DNA of 64,000 nt from Bog-473 sp963707835 (GTDB lineage Bacteria > Actinomycetota > Acidimicrobiia > Acidimicrobiales > RAAP-2): the NCBI GenBank assembly GCA_963707835.1, contig CAVPRI010000002.1:930001-994000 (forward strand), written 5' to 3'. Below, piece by piece: positions 37,435 to 46,967 of the stretch (positions are counted from its first letter, which is position 1; every line of letters begins with the position of its first letter). The notes beneath the pieces are model-generated. The model did no database searches and was not told the origin of the DNA. It saw only the letters and a list, made by a program, of their open reading frames with translations. A program made the translations under genes and the position numbers.

Positions 37435-38229
37435 TCATCGGCCGAGCGTCGAGCAGAACGCACCGACCGACCCGCGGAAGGTGATGAAGTCGTCACGTTG
37501 GTTGACCGGCGGGCCATGATCCACCGCCGAATGCGCCTGCGAGCGGGCGGCGGCGACGAACTCCTCGACGGCGCCGAGATACACGAGGTCGCCCAGATCG
37601 AACGACGTGGTGGCCAGTCCGGCGGCTCTCGCGGCGCGCCTCGACAGCCCGGGATCGCACTGCACCTGGTGGTAGCCGAGCAGGTGGCCCGGGCCCGCGG
37701 CGTGCATGACCTCGCCGAACGAACACCACCACGTGTGCGCGTCGACCAGCGCGACGTCGGGGTGGTGCGTGCACATCAGGATCATGGCGAACGGCCCGTC
37801 GTCGGCGACGACGAGGTTCACGAGACCGGCAGTGGCGAAGGAACGCCCGCGGTCGATGGTGCCGGGGAGGCCGTCACCGACACCCTCGAGTCGCGTCACC
37901 AGCGTTTCGAGCTCCCCCGGCCCCGGTTGGTCGAGGTCCACGTCGACGGTGACGAAAGCATCGAGCGGGGTGATCGTCTCGCCGAAGTAGGAGCCCACGG
38001 CCTCCTGGAGCTCGTTCTCCGTGCCGGCCACGCGCACTCCGACGCGGAGGGACTCCCCGGGTTGCCGCTCCTGGGCGGTGCGCGCTCGCTGCCAGTCGAC
38101 CAGGTCGACCCTGAGCGCGTCGAGCGAGGCACCGGGGACGGCGAAGAGCCCGAGCAGCGCACGCGCCCGGTGCGCGAATCGGCTCTGGGCGGCTGGCACG
38201 AGCACCTCGGGCAGGGACGTTGCGGTCAT
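37435..38229 (-). CDS. Conserved protein of unknown function in the catabolic gene run
   Basis: I do not recognise the family. The 264-residue soluble protein has no signal peptide or membrane helix. A helical N-terminus (residues ~1-55) is followed by two mixed alpha/beta parts. The second contains MILMCTHHPDVALVDAHTWW and a buried Trp/Cys-rich strand, which recalls paired ferredoxin-like (EthD-type) barrels, but this is weak. ATG 38229 overlaps the stop of the NTF2-like gene (ATGA), so it is the last gene of the leftward run and probably functions with those enzymes. Confidence 0.55.
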   Translation of the reverse strand: MTATSLPEVLVPAAQSRFAHRARALLGLFAVPGASLDALRVDLVDWQRARTAQERQPGESLRVGVRVAGTENELQEAVGSYFGETITPLDAFVTVDVDLDQPGPGELETLVTRLEGVGDGLPGTIDRGRSFATAGLVNLVVADDGPFAMILMCTHHPDVALVDAHTWWCSFGEVMHAAGPGHLLGYHQVQCDPGLSRRAARAAGLATTSFDLGDLVYLGAVEEFVAAARSQAHSAVDHGPPVNQRDDFITFRGSVGAFCSTLGR

Positions 38230-38651
38230 GAGGCTGTTCGGGTCCAGAACTCATCGCTGGCGTACTGGTCCTTGTCGCGCACGGTCATCGACTTGAGCTT
38301 GCCGTCCTCGATCTCGTACATCGAGAGCCGGTCGATCCGGAGGACCTCACCGCTCGGTCGGTGTGTGTACTCCTCCATGACGAGAACCGCCACCCGTTGT
38401 TCGCTGGCCAGGACGTCGATCAACTCTCCGATCGTCACGTCGTACGCCTGCCACTTAGGTGCCCACTCCTCGAAGAACTCGCGTCCGCGAAAGACGCCGG
38501 CGAACGGGCTGCGGCCCGTCCACTCGCAGGTCATCTCCGGGTGGTACCAACGCGCGGCGTGCGCGGCGCCAGCCTCGGGGTCGGCGCTCGCGGCGCGCGC
38601 CGACTCGACGTACTCGCGGATCAAGGCCTCGTTCCGGGCCGCAGTCGCCAT
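38226..38651 (-). CDS. NTF2-like/SnoaL-type protein
   Basis: The 141-residue protein starts at ATG 38651 after GGGGGGA. It shows the cone-shaped NTF2 fold: N-terminal helices (NEALIREYVESARAA), AARWYHPEMTCEWTGRSPFAG, the RGREFFEEWAPKWQAYDVTIGELIDVL region and closing strands with MYEIEDGKLKSMTV. The family covers isomerases, hydrolases, dehydratases and non-enzymatic binders. It lies between an F420-type oxidoreductase and a protein of unknown function in a tightly spaced run. Confidence 0.8.
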   Translation of the reverse strand: MATAARNEALIREYVESARAASADPEAGAAHAARWYHPEMTCEWTGRSPFAGVFRGREFFEEWAPKWQAYDVTIGELIDVLASEQRVAVLVMEEYTHRPSGEVLRIDRLSMYEIEDGKLKSMTVRDKDQYASDEFWTRTAS

Positions 38652-38715
38652 TCGGTTCCCCCCTTGTGGTCGGTGGACCCTCGCGTCCGTGTTCGCTGGT
38701 TGTGGCGGTCTGCCG

Positions 38716-39597
38716 TCAGGAAGCCGGGATGAGGTCACCCACCTCCTCGCGCAGGCGCGGGAGCTCGTCGAGGTACGCGCGTCCGCGCGGACCCTCCTCT
38801 CGGTGGGGTCCGCCGACCGCGGCATGCGTCCCCCCGGCCCGTTCCCATTGCCGCAGCGCGTCGGCCATCGACTGCCCCGGCTTCGGTGCCATCGGGGCCT
38901 GCAGGCCGATCGATGCGGGATCGCGGCCCACCTCGGTCGCCCGTTGCAGGATGAACTCGTTGTTGCGACGGGCGTACGAGCTGTCGCGCGACCACAGCAT
39001 GCCGTCACCGATGCGGGCACAGCGATCCATCTGCACCTTGCTGAACCCCCCGAACCAGATCGGCACCGGTCGGTCGAGCCGGGGGTTGATGCCGGCACGG
39101 TCGATTCTGTGCAGGTCGGTGCCGACGTCGAGGACCTTCTCTGTCCAGAACCGCCGGAGGAGCTCCACCTGCTCCTCCTGCATGCGCCCGCGCGTGCGGA
39201 AGTTCGCCCCCATGGCCTCGTACTCGACGTAGTTCCAGCCCGTCCCGACACCGAGCCGGAGTCGGTGGCTCGAGAGCAGGGCGATCTCCGCTGCCTGCTT
39301 GGCCACCAGCGCGGTCTGCCGCTGCGGCAGGACCATCACCGCAGTGCAGAATTCGATCCGCGAGGTGACGGCGGCCATAAAGGCGAAGAGAGTCAGCGGC
39401 TCATGGAACTGGCTCTCCTCGGTGTAGATGCCGTCCGCCGCGAACGGCGGATTCCGGTTGGTGTGCTCGGTGCCGAGCACATGGTCGACGCAGGTGATGT
39501 GATCGAAGCCGAGCTCCTCGGCGAGGACCGCGTAGTCGCGGATGACGCCCGGGTCGAAGCCGATCAGCTGCTCGCACAGGTGGAGACCGATCTTCAC
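38716..39597 (-). CDS. LLM-class flavin/F420-dependent oxidoreductase
   Basis: The 293-residue protein starts at GTG 39597 (VKIGLHLCEQLIGFD). The luciferase-like TIM barrel is clear: YAVLAEELGFDHITCVDHVL, EPLTLFAFMAAVTSRIEFCTAVMVLPQRQTALVAKQAAEIA (in parts), LRLGVGTGWNYVEYEAMG and PIWFGGFSKVQMDRCARIGDG. The GVGTGWN motif is common in F420-dependent members from Actinobacteria. It should use F420 (or FMN) to oxidise or reduce a small molecule. Substrate unknown. Confidence 0.88.
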   Translation of the reverse strand: MKIGLHLCEQLIGFDPGVIRDYAVLAEELGFDHITCVDHVLGTEHTNRNPPFAADGIYTEESQFHEPLTLFAFMAAVTSRIEFCTAVMVLPQRQTALVAKQAAEIALLSSHRLRLGVGTGWNYVEYEAMGANFRTRGRMQEEQVELLRRFWTEKVLDVGTDLHRIDRAGINPRLDRPVPIWFGGFSKVQMDRCARIGDGMLWSRDSSYARRNNEFILQRATEVGRDPASIGLQAPMAPKPGQSMADALRQWERAGGTHAAVGGPHREEGPRGRAYLDELPRLREEVGDLIPAS

Positions 39598-39685
39598 GCG
39601 CCTGCGCTCGTCGCGGACACACGGCCGACGGCCTTCGGACTGGTCGACATCGCGGGAACTTTCATGCCCGACTGTCTGAATCGAC

Positions 39686-40966
39686 TCAGCGGGCCATAAT
39701 CGGCTCGAGGGCATCGGAGATCGTCATCGAGCGCGTGTCCAGAGGGATCTCCTCGGTCGCCACCTGGGTGGCGACCTCCTCGACGGTGGGTCCGATCTTG
39801 TCGGCGATACCCTGGAGGTAGTCCAGGTCGAATCCGTACACCTCGGCGGCGTTGCGCGAGGTCATCGCCCGGACCTCCTCCTCGGGAACATCGGAGAAGT
39901 TCAGGCGCAGCGCCAGCTTGGTGTGCGGGAAGGTTCCCTCGTGGTGGGGATAGTCCGCGCCCCACATGATCCGGTCCACGCCGATCTGGTGGCGCATGCC
40001 CACGTCCATGCCCACCATGAGGGAGTCACCGACATAGCAATTCCGGTTGAAGTACTCCGTCGGCGTCATGGTCATCGCCTCGACCGCCCGGTGGAAGTAG
40101 GGGTAGGCCGTGGTGCGCTTGTCCATGCCGTAGCGGTACTCGATCTCCATCTGTTGGAGCTGCATGTACATGGTCATCAGACCCGTCTCGGTGAAGCTGA
40201 ACTTCAGATCGGGGTAGCGCTCGAAGACGCCCGAGAACACCAGGTGCGCCAGCCCCCTGCTGAAGAAGAGGAAAGTCTCGTGGACTCCGATCGCCGCAGC
40301 GGCCGCCCCGGTGTCGGGGGTCTCCGGCGGGCTCACGCTGATCGAGTGGCGCACGACCGGCAGCCCGATCTCCGCGCAGGTCGCCCAGAACGGGTCGAGC
40401 CGGCGCTCGTACAGGTTGACCAGCTGGGAGATGTGGTCCGAGGGGATGAGCACGCCGGCCAGGCCGGACTCCTTGGCCCAGCGGACCTCGGCCACCGCGT
40501 CGTCCACGTCGGACAGGAACACCTGAGCGAGTCCGCCCCGTCGGCCGGGGGTCTGGGCGCAGAACTCGGCGAGCCAGCGGTTGTGGGCCTTCACCCCGGC
40601 CCAACGCCGACGGTATTCCTCGGCGTTGGAGGGGGCCGAGGCGGCCACCACGTTGGCGGGATAGAAGGGCGGCACGGTGTTCGGGAAGACCACCTCGGCC
40701 GCGATGCCCTGGCTGTCCATGTGTTCGAGCCGCTTCTCGTTGTCCCAGTTGTACGGCGAGAGGAACGAGGCGGCGCCCACCCGAAGGTTCGGATCGTCCT
40801 GGGCCAGCTCCACGTCGAGGTCGCTCCATGGCTCCCGGAACGTGGCCGCCCACGCGTCGAACTCCTCGTGGAATTCCTTCTCCAGGTAGGGCTTGTAGCC
40901 CTTGACGTCCGCACCGGCGTGGGCGTCGCAGGAGATGAGAACATATGGTCGTCCGGTATCGGTCAC
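39686..40966 (-). CDS. Amidohydrolase-2 family metal-dependent hydrolase/decarboxylase
   Basis: The 426-residue protein is read from GTG 40966, spaced behind AAGGGGGA. It has the N-terminal metal motif SCDAHAG (DxH), a (beta/alpha)8 barrel with GVLIPSDHISQLVNL, GLPVVRHSIS and KFSFTETGLMTMYMQ, and a late metal Asp in IMWGADYPHHEGTFPHTK. The family includes ACMSD-like decarboxylases and 2-amino/hydroxy-acid hydrolases; long members like this are frequent in Actinobacteria that degrade steroids or aromatics. It is part of the leftward catabolic run. Confidence 0.88.
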   Translation of the reverse strand: MTDTGRPYVLISCDAHAGADVKGYKPYLEKEFHEEFDAWAATFREPWSDLDVELAQDDPNLRVGAASFLSPYNWDNEKRLEHMDSQGIAAEVVFPNTVPPFYPANVVAASAPSNAEEYRRRWAGVKAHNRWLAEFCAQTPGRRGGLAQVFLSDVDDAVAEVRWAKESGLAGVLIPSDHISQLVNLYERRLDPFWATCAEIGLPVVRHSISVSPPETPDTGAAAAAIGVHETFLFFSRGLAHLVFSGVFERYPDLKFSFTETGLMTMYMQLQQMEIEYRYGMDKRTTAYPYFHRAVEAMTMTPTEYFNRNCYVGDSLMVGMDVGMRHQIGVDRIMWGADYPHHEGTFPHTKLALRLNFSDVPEEEVRAMTSRNAAEVYGFDLDYLQGIADKIGPTVEEVATQVATEEIPLDTRSMTISDALEPIMAR

Positions 40967-41125
40967 TTCGATCCCCCTTCGCAACCGTCACCACCTGGCG
41001 GGACGTGACGCGAGGACCGAGCGTAACGCTGGTCCCGATCAGGTTCAACGGCCCTCGTCCGACCAGGCGTGTTCGGCCCGGCGGGTTGGCGAGAACGTGC
41101 AGTTGCTGATCAGACCCCCGGCCGC

Positions 41126-41455
41126 TCAGGCCTGGGGCTCACTCAAGGGTTCGTACATGGCGACCATGCCGAGCTTCATGAGCTCATGGCTGGTGATGAC
41201 CCCTGCTGCGGCCTTCTCGCCAAGCTCCTTGGGCAATGTGGCCAGGGCGGCGGGGTCGATCTCGTAGACGGCGAGGAACTCGGGCAGGTCCGACGGCATC
41301 ATCTGCGTGGTCGAGAGCTTGTAGCGCCGGCACGAGACCACCCCGGGCACCTGAAGCGTCCCCGGGGCATGCACCGTGTCGTACCACTCGTTGAACTCCC
41401 CTTCGCGTTCCGGGTCGTTGATGCCGGTGAAGGCGATCATGATGGCGTTGGACAT
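41126..41455 (-). CDS. Small dimeric alpha-beta-barrel (EthD/ABM-like) protein
   Basis: The 109-residue protein starts at ATG 41455 after GGAGGGGA. The pattern MIAFTGINDPEREGEFNEWYDTVHAPGTLQVPGVVSCRRYKL, given here only for its key residues (NEWYDTVH, PGVVSCRRY), is typical of dimeric ferredoxin-like proteins of about 110 residues, and LAVYEIDP gives the last strand. Such proteins act as small monooxygenases, lyases or binding factors. Its role with the neighbouring hydrolase and SDR is unknown. Confidence 0.72.
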   Translation of the reverse strand: MSNAIMIAFTGINDPEREGEFNEWYDTVHAPGTLQVPGVVSCRRYKLSTTQMMPSDLPEFLAVYEIDPAALATLPKELGEKAAAGVITSHELMKLGMVAMYEPLSEPQA

Positions 41456-41547
41456 AGGGTTCCCCTCCTGACCATGGATGTTGATGGCAAACACTAGGTC
41501 GGGGAGGCGCCGAACACCCGCTCGGATCTCCTCTCCGGCGTGAACCG

Positions 41548-42315
41548 CTAGCGGGGAGCGACCCGCAGCGCGCCGTCGAGCCGAATGGTCTCGCCGTTCA
41601 CGTACCCGTTCTCGAGCAGGGTGACCGCCAGATGCGCATAGTCGTCTGGGTCACCCAGTCGCTTGGGGTGGGGTATCGATGCGGCCAGGGCCTCACGAAC
41701 GTCGGACCGGAGCCGGGCCAGCATGGGTGTGTCAAAGGTCCCCGGGGCGATGGTGTTGACCCGGATCTGGTGGCTGGCCAGGTCCCGCGCCGCGACCAGT
41801 GTGATGCCGTGCACGCCGGCCTTCGAGGCGGCGTACGACGTTTGCCCGATCTGTCCTTCGAACGCGGCGACCGACGCTGTCATGACGATGGCACCCCGGT
41901 CCCCGTCGAGCGGCTCGTTCGCCGCCATCCGAGCTGCACTGAGACGCAACACGTTGTAGCTGCCCAGGAGGTTGACCCGAACGACCTCGGCGAAGGACTC
42001 ACGATCCCCGGGCTGGCGCTCCTTGTCCAGGATCCGCAGCCGGTCCCCTCCCCGCCCGGCGCAGTGCACGACTCCCCGCAGGGGACCGTTCTGCTCGGCG
42101 GCATCGAGGGCCTTACCGAAACCCTCGTCGTCGAGGACGTCGGTGGCGACAAACGTTGCCCACCCCCCGAGCTCGGCCGCTGCCGCGGCCCCGTCAGACG
42201 ACGGGAGATCGACCAGCACCACCCGTGATCCGAGGGACGCCAGGCGGCGCGCCGTGGCACGGCCCAGGCCCGACGCTCCGCCGGTGACCAGTGTCGAGGC
42301 TTCTCCGAGTCGCAT
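41548..42315 (-). CDS. SDR-family oxidoreductase, 3-hydroxyacyl-CoA dehydrogenase type II-like
   Basis: The 255-residue protein has the cofactor motif TGGASGLGRATARRLASLG, VLVDLPSSDG (Asp selecting NAD), VVHCAGRG, the catalytic Ser region IVMTASVAAFEGQIGQTSYAASKAG with Tyr and Lys, and VNTIAPGTFDTPML. The GQIGQTSYAASKAG string matches type-II 3-hydroxyacyl-CoA dehydrogenases, which oxidise 3-hydroxyacyl-CoA or steroid alcohols. ATG 42315 is 26 bp downstream of the exporter stop on the same strand, so co-transcription is likely. Confidence 0.92.
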   Translation of the reverse strand: MRLGEASTLVTGGASGLGRATARRLASLGSRVVLVDLPSSDGAAAAAELGGWATFVATDVLDDEGFGKALDAAEQNGPLRGVVHCAGRGGDRLRILDKERQPGDRESFAEVVRVNLLGSYNVLRLSAARMAANEPLDGDRGAIVMTASVAAFEGQIGQTSYAASKAGVHGITLVAARDLASHQIRVNTIAPGTFDTPMLARLRSDVREALAASIPHPKRLGDPDDYAHLAVTLLENGYVNGETIRLDGALRVAPR

Positions 42316-42341
42316 GCGTCCGTCCTACCAGCCCGAGGCCA

Positions 42342-43889
42342 TCACTGGGGGAGGTCGAAGGCGAGCACCGGTGCCTCGGCCGGAGCGCCCCGGCCGACCC
42401 GCACAACGATGACGGCGAGCAAGAAGGCGACCAGCATGATGACCGCGCCCACCGTGAAAGCCGTCGTGAAGCCGTTGGTGTAGGCCGTGGCCACCGTCTC
42501 GCGGACACCGGTGGACGCCCCGGCGGGCGAGCCGTTGGCGAAGCGAGCCGCCCGGTCACCGAAGGCAGTGGTGAGGTCGTTATGGGTCACGGTGGCCGCG
42601 ATCGTGCCGAGGACCGCCAGCCCCAGAGAACCCCCGACCTGTTGGCCCGAGTTCAACAGGGCGGACGCAATGCCGGCTTCGTCCCTCCGGATCCCTGAAA
42701 CGGCGGCCAGGGTGAGCGGTACGAAGCAGAGTGCCATACCGCTGGCGGCCAGGAGCATGCCCGGGAGGACGTCGGTGAAGTACGAGCTGCTCGGTCCGAG
42801 CTGCGCGAAGTAGAAGAGACCACTGGCGGCGAGCAGCGTACCGATCATCAGCGGGACGCGTGGACCCGTCCTGCCGACCAGCTGGGAGGCCAATCCGGCC
42901 ACGATCATGATCGTGAGGGCGAACGGGAGATAGGAGAACCCGGCACGCAGGGGGCTGAACCCCAGCACGTTCTGCAGGAACAGCGTCAGGAAGAAGAACA
43001 TGGCGAACATCGCCGTGCCCATGGCGAGCATGATGCCGTACGCGCCGTTGCGGTTCCGGTTGGAGAAGATGTCGAGCGGCATCAGCGGGTCGGCGGCCCG
43101 TGCCTCGATGAACACGAAGACGACGAGCAGCAGCCCGCCGACCACCAGCGGGATCACCGTGGCCGGTGTCCCCCAGCCGTGTCCCCCTGCTGCGTGGATG
43201 AGGCCGTAGACGAGCAGTGTCATGCCGGCGGTCACCGACAACGCGCCGGGAAGGTCCAACCGGCCGGGTCGAGCCTCGGTCTCTCCGAGCACCCGCGGGG
43301 CGAGGATCAGCACGAAGAGCCCGATAGGCACATTCACGAAGAGGACCCACCGCCAGCTGATCGCGTCGGTCAGGATGCCGCCGAGCAGCACACCGATCGC
43401 TGCGCCGGCTCCGGACATGGCGGCATAGACGCCCATGGCACGGTTGCGCGGCGGCCCCTCGGGGAACGTGCTGGCGATCAGCGCCAGGGCCGTCGGGGCG
43501 GCGATCGCTCCGCCCACGCCCTGGCATGCCCGTGCCGTGATCAGCCAGGCCTCCGAGGTGGCGAACCCTCCCAGGAGGGACGCTCCCGCGAACAATCCGA
43601 TGCCGATCATGAACATGCGGCGGCGCCCGAAGAGGTCACCGGTACGCCCGCCGAGCAGCAGGAGGCCCCCGAAGGCCAGGGTGTAGGCGTTGACGACCCA
43701 TTCGAGGTTGGCCGAGCTGAAATGCAGCGCCCGCTGTATCGACGGGAGCGCCACGTTCACGATGGACGCGTCGAGTACCACCATCAGCTGGGCCGTCGCG
43801 ATCACCACCAACGCCACGCCCAAGTTGCGGTGCTCGGGCGCCTGCTGGTCGACTGCCTTCCCGTGCTGTTCCGACGGGGAGTTGGTCAT
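42342..43889 (-). CDS. DHA2-type (14-TM) MFS exporter
   Basis: The 515-residue protein starts at ATG 43889 after AAGGAGAG. Helix 1 has AQLMVVLDASIVNVALPSI (motif D1), followed by GGRTGDLFGRRRMFMIGIG (motif A), RACQGVGGAIAAPTALALIA, GVLLGGILTDAISWRWVLFVNVPIG (motif C, in parts) and later helices through VGAVIMLVAFLLAVIVV. It exports drugs or hydrophobic metabolites by proton antiport. Unlike the copy at 20056 it is intact. It is the first gene of the leftward catabolic run. Confidence 0.93.
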   Translation of the reverse strand: MTNSPSEQHGKAVDQQAPEHRNLGVALVVIATAQLMVVLDASIVNVALPSIQRALHFSSANLEWVVNAYTLAFGGLLLLGGRTGDLFGRRRMFMIGIGLFAGASLLGGFATSEAWLITARACQGVGGAIAAPTALALIASTFPEGPPRNRAMGVYAAMSGAGAAIGVLLGGILTDAISWRWVLFVNVPIGLFVLILAPRVLGETEARPGRLDLPGALSVTAGMTLLVYGLIHAAGGHGWGTPATVIPLVVGGLLLVVFVFIEARAADPLMPLDIFSNRNRNGAYGIMLAMGTAMFAMFFFLTLFLQNVLGFSPLRAGFSYLPFALTIMIVAGLASQLVGRTGPRVPLMIGTLLAASGLFYFAQLGPSSSYFTDVLPGMLLAASGMALCFVPLTLAAVSGIRRDEAGIASALLNSGQQVGGSLGLAVLGTIAATVTHNDLTTAFGDRAARFANGSPAGASTGVRETVATAYTNGFTTAFTVGAVIMLVAFLLAVIVVRVGRGAPAEAPVLAFDLPQ

Positions 43890-43972
43890 GCTCTCTCCTT
43901 GGGGCATCTGACGGATCTTCCGGGAAAGTTACCGGGCGAAGTCTGGGACCGTGCCGATCGCGACCCTGCCGG

Positions 43973-46810
43973 TCAGAAGCCCGTTGCCGCGATGACGGCG
44001 CCATTGAGCCGGGTGCCGGACATGTCCCCGTCGTCGGGGGCATCCCCGAAGTGCCACACACTCCCGAGTGCGGACGAGACCCAGTACCCCGCTCCATCGG
44101 AAGTGGTGAAGATGGCTGTCGCCGGGTCGAAAGCGCTGAAGTTCCCCGGCGCCGGAGAGCCCAGACTGCCGGCGTCGCCGTAACCGAGGACCTCCCCGTC
44201 ACTCAACAGGACCCAGTAGCCCCTGCCGTCGGCCGTCGACACGGCAGCCGTCACGGGACCGCGGCCCGGAGCGCCCAGATACGGAGCGTCACCGAAGGCG
44301 TAGACGCTGCCCCGGGACGTCACCACCCAGTAGCCGTTTCCGCTGTGGTCAGGCATGACCGCGACCGCGGCGCCGCTGCACCCGCCGATCCCGGGGCACG
44401 ATCCGGCGAACCGGGCGTCGCCGAAGGCGAAGACCCCGCCGTCGGAGGCGACCATGAAGTACCCACGGTCGTCGCTCGAGGGGACCATGCCCACGATGGG
44501 CGCATTGAGGCTGTTGGGCAATCCCGACCCGGCCGGATGGAGTCCGAGCCCCGGAATCGAGCCGTAGAACGCGGTGCCCCCGAAGCTGAACACGCCACCG
44601 TCCGATGCGTCGAGCCAATAACCCTGACGGTCGGCGGTGGGCACGATCCCCACAACGGGCCGCTGGAGGATGAGGTTCCCGGTCGAGCCGAAGAAGCCAG
44701 CGGAGCCGAAGGTGAAGATCCCCCCATCGGACCCCACCAGCCAGTACCCGTGCCTCGGTGCGGGAGGCGTCGTCGTCGTCGTCGTGGTTGGCGGTGTCGT
44801 GGTGGTGGTCGTGGGGGGCGGGGAAGATGGACTCGCCCCGTAGACGAAGGCCGCGCCGGCGCGGCTGGAGGCGGTGGCATCCCCAACGAAGGCCGCACCA
44901 CCGTCCGCCGAGAGCGCCACGAACTGCCCCTCCGCGCTGTCGGCGATCGCCGATCCGTCGGTCAGCCTGGCCGTGGGACTGCTGGTGCTCCCCCACGATC
45001 CGCTGTTTGCCACCTGGTAGATCGCAGCGGATCCGGTCGTCGACGGCGAACCGCCCGGCTCCCCGACCAACGCCGTCGTGCCGTCGGACGAGAGCGACAG
45101 GCTTATCCCGACATAGCCGTTGCTCGCCGCGTCGGTCAGCGTGGCGGCCGGGGACGACGAGGATGCCCAGGCACTCTCGCTCGAGGCCGTGAAGACGTAG
45201 ACCGCGGAGGTCGCGACCTGCCCGTCGTTGCCGACGAGCGCGGTCCGGCCGTCACCGGACAGGGCAACGGAGTCCCCGAACGAATACGGAGTGGCTGGCG
45301 CGCTCAACGTGGCCGCCAGTGTCGGCGCGCTCCACGCCTCCGAGGAAGCGCGGAACACGTACGCCGAGTTCTGTCCGAACGCCCCGACGAGCACGGTCGT
45401 GCCGTCCGACGACGGGGAGATGTCGTGGCCGAAGTAGGCGTAGCCGGCGGCGCCCGGATCGTCGATCGTCTGCGTCGGGGCCGAGGTGGTAGCCCACGCC
45501 GACTCCGAGGGCTGGTGGAAGACGTCCACCGAGCCGGAGGCGTTGTTGCTGCTCAGTGCGATGTTGTCCTCGACGAACGCCGTCGTCCCGTCGCCTGACA
45601 GCGCAACCTCCCCGCCGAAGAAGGAGGACGGACCGCTCGTCGCCGCGTCGCTGAGCGCGGCCGTCGGTGCGGCCATGTCGGACCATGAGGCTGCCGAGGG
45701 CGCGTGATAGATGTAGGCAGCGTTCTCGCCTGATGCCCCACCGATCAGCACCGTCGATCCGTCCGCCGATATGGCGACCGAACCGCCGAATCCCTGTTCC
45801 AGACTGCTGCCGTTACTAAGGACGGCCACCGGCGAAAGGTTGGACCAGGACCCCTCGTTTGCCACATGGAACACGTACGCCGTGTCCGGCCCGAGCGATA
45901 GTGAAAAGGTCGAACCGACCACGGCGGTCGATCCGTCGGCTGAGACGGCGATGCCGCCGCCAAAGGTCTGGTAGCCGTTCCCGGACACAGCCAGGGTCGC
46001 CACCGGCGTCGACTCGGAGCTCCACGTCGGGTCGATCGTGATCGGGAACGTCGTGGACGCCGAGGGGTGCACGACGATCTGCACCGACTCGCCGGCGATG
46101 CGCAGCTCGGACGGCACGACGATCCCGGTGGCATCGGTGGTCCGGAGCCCGTGGTAGCCCAGAGCCGCTCCACCTCGGGTGCCCCCCATGAGCAACGATC
46201 CCCCGCCGCGTTGCACGGCCCAGCCATCGGAGGGGCCGAGATCGAGCGCGACCAGGCTCCCCGGGGGGACCGCAGCCCGCTGCACCGTGAACGTCTGCTC
46301 GAGGCCGGCCGCTGCGACCTGATAGGCCGTGGTCACCGGGCCCATGTGCTGGACCAGCCGATCGCCCGTCAAGGCGCTCGACGTCACATGCAGCGCACGG
46401 GCCTCGCTCCCGGCCGATCCCCCGATCGAGCGGGCCGCCAGGCTGGCGAACAGCCGTCCTGAGCCCCCCGCCACCAGGACGGTCCCGGTCGAGGCGATGG
46501 CCGCGGACACCCCATGGCGCGGATCGCTGGCTGTCCACCCCGAAGCTGTGGCGGCGATGCCGGCCGGTGCGTCCAACGCGGCGGGCACACCCTGGCCGGC
46601 GGTGCCGCCAACGAGGGCACGGCCGACGGCGTCTCCCAGCCCAATCGGGATTCGGGCAAGGGAGGTGAGCGAGGCGGGCATGGCCTGGAGTGCCACCAGG
46701 GCCGCCACCGCCACTGCTGCCATCGCCGCCCGCCACGACGTCCTTCCGAGAGGCAGCACTCCGCCTGAGCGAAGGCTGCGCGCATCCACCGAACCGCCCT
46801 GGACGATCAT
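43973..46810 (-). CDS. Secreted protein with a predicted seven-bladed and a six-bladed propeller
   Basis: The 945-residue protein starts at ATG 46810 after AAGGAGAGG. A signal segment (AAMAAVAVAALVALQAMPAS, ~30-50) leads to a ~200-residue N-domain. Then come seven FG-GAP-like units of the pattern FGGSVAISADGSTVLIG with spacing about 45-55 residues. A Pro/Thr linker (about 25 residues) joins six GYW repeats that end at the C-terminus. FG-GAP units build integrin-type seven-bladed propellers; the GYW module is the one shared by four genes in this window. It probably acts on or near the cell surface, with unknown ligand. Confidence 0.85.
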   Translation of the reverse strand: MIVQGGSVDARSLRSGGVLPLGRTSWRAAMAAVAVAALVALQAMPASLTSLARIPIGLGDAVGRALVGGTAGQGVPAALDAPAGIAATASGWTASDPRHGVSAAIASTGTVLVAGGSGRLFASLAARSIGGSAGSEARALHVTSSALTGDRLVQHMGPVTTAYQVAAAGLEQTFTVQRAAVPPGSLVALDLGPSDGWAVQRGGGSLLMGGTRGGAALGYHGLRTTDATGIVVPSELRIAGESVQIVVHPSASTTFPITIDPTWSSESTPVATLAVSGNGYQTFGGGIAVSADGSTAVVGSTFSLSLGPDTAYVFHVANEGSWSNLSPVAVLSNGSSLEQGFGGSVAISADGSTVLIGGASGENAAYIYHAPSAASWSDMAAPTAALSDAATSGPSSFFGGEVALSGDGTTAFVEDNIALSSNNASGSVDVFHQPSESAWATTSAPTQTIDDPGAAGYAYFGHDISPSSDGTTVLVGAFGQNSAYVFRASSEAWSAPTLAATLSAPATPYSFGDSVALSGDGRTALVGNDGQVATSAVYVFTASSESAWASSSSPAATLTDAASNGYVGISLSLSSDGTTALVGEPGGSPSTTGSAAIYQVANSGSWGSTSSPTARLTDGSAIADSAEGQFVALSADGGAAFVGDATASSRAGAAFVYGASPSSPPPTTTTTTPPTTTTTTTPPAPRHGYWLVGSDGGIFTFGSAGFFGSTGNLILQRPVVGIVPTADRQGYWLDASDGGVFSFGGTAFYGSIPGLGLHPAGSGLPNSLNAPIVGMVPSSDDRGYFMVASDGGVFAFGDARFAGSCPGIGGCSGAAVAVMPDHSGNGYWVVTSRGSVYAFGDAPYLGAPGRGPVTAAVSTADGRGYWVLLSDGEVLGYGDAGSLGSPAPGNFSAFDPATAIFTTSDGAGYWVSSALGSVWHFGDAPDDGDMSGTRLNGAVIAATGF

Positions 46811-46967
46811 CGTCCTCTCCTTCTTCCCGAGCCACTCTGCGCGCCTATCGCAGCTATCCGGAGCCGCGAACGGTAGCACCGCTGCCACGGGCGTTTCACG
46901 TCGATTCGGGTCCCGGCCCGCCGCAGAGCCGGGCCTCTAGGATCCTCTCGACAGGAGGTTCCGCCGC

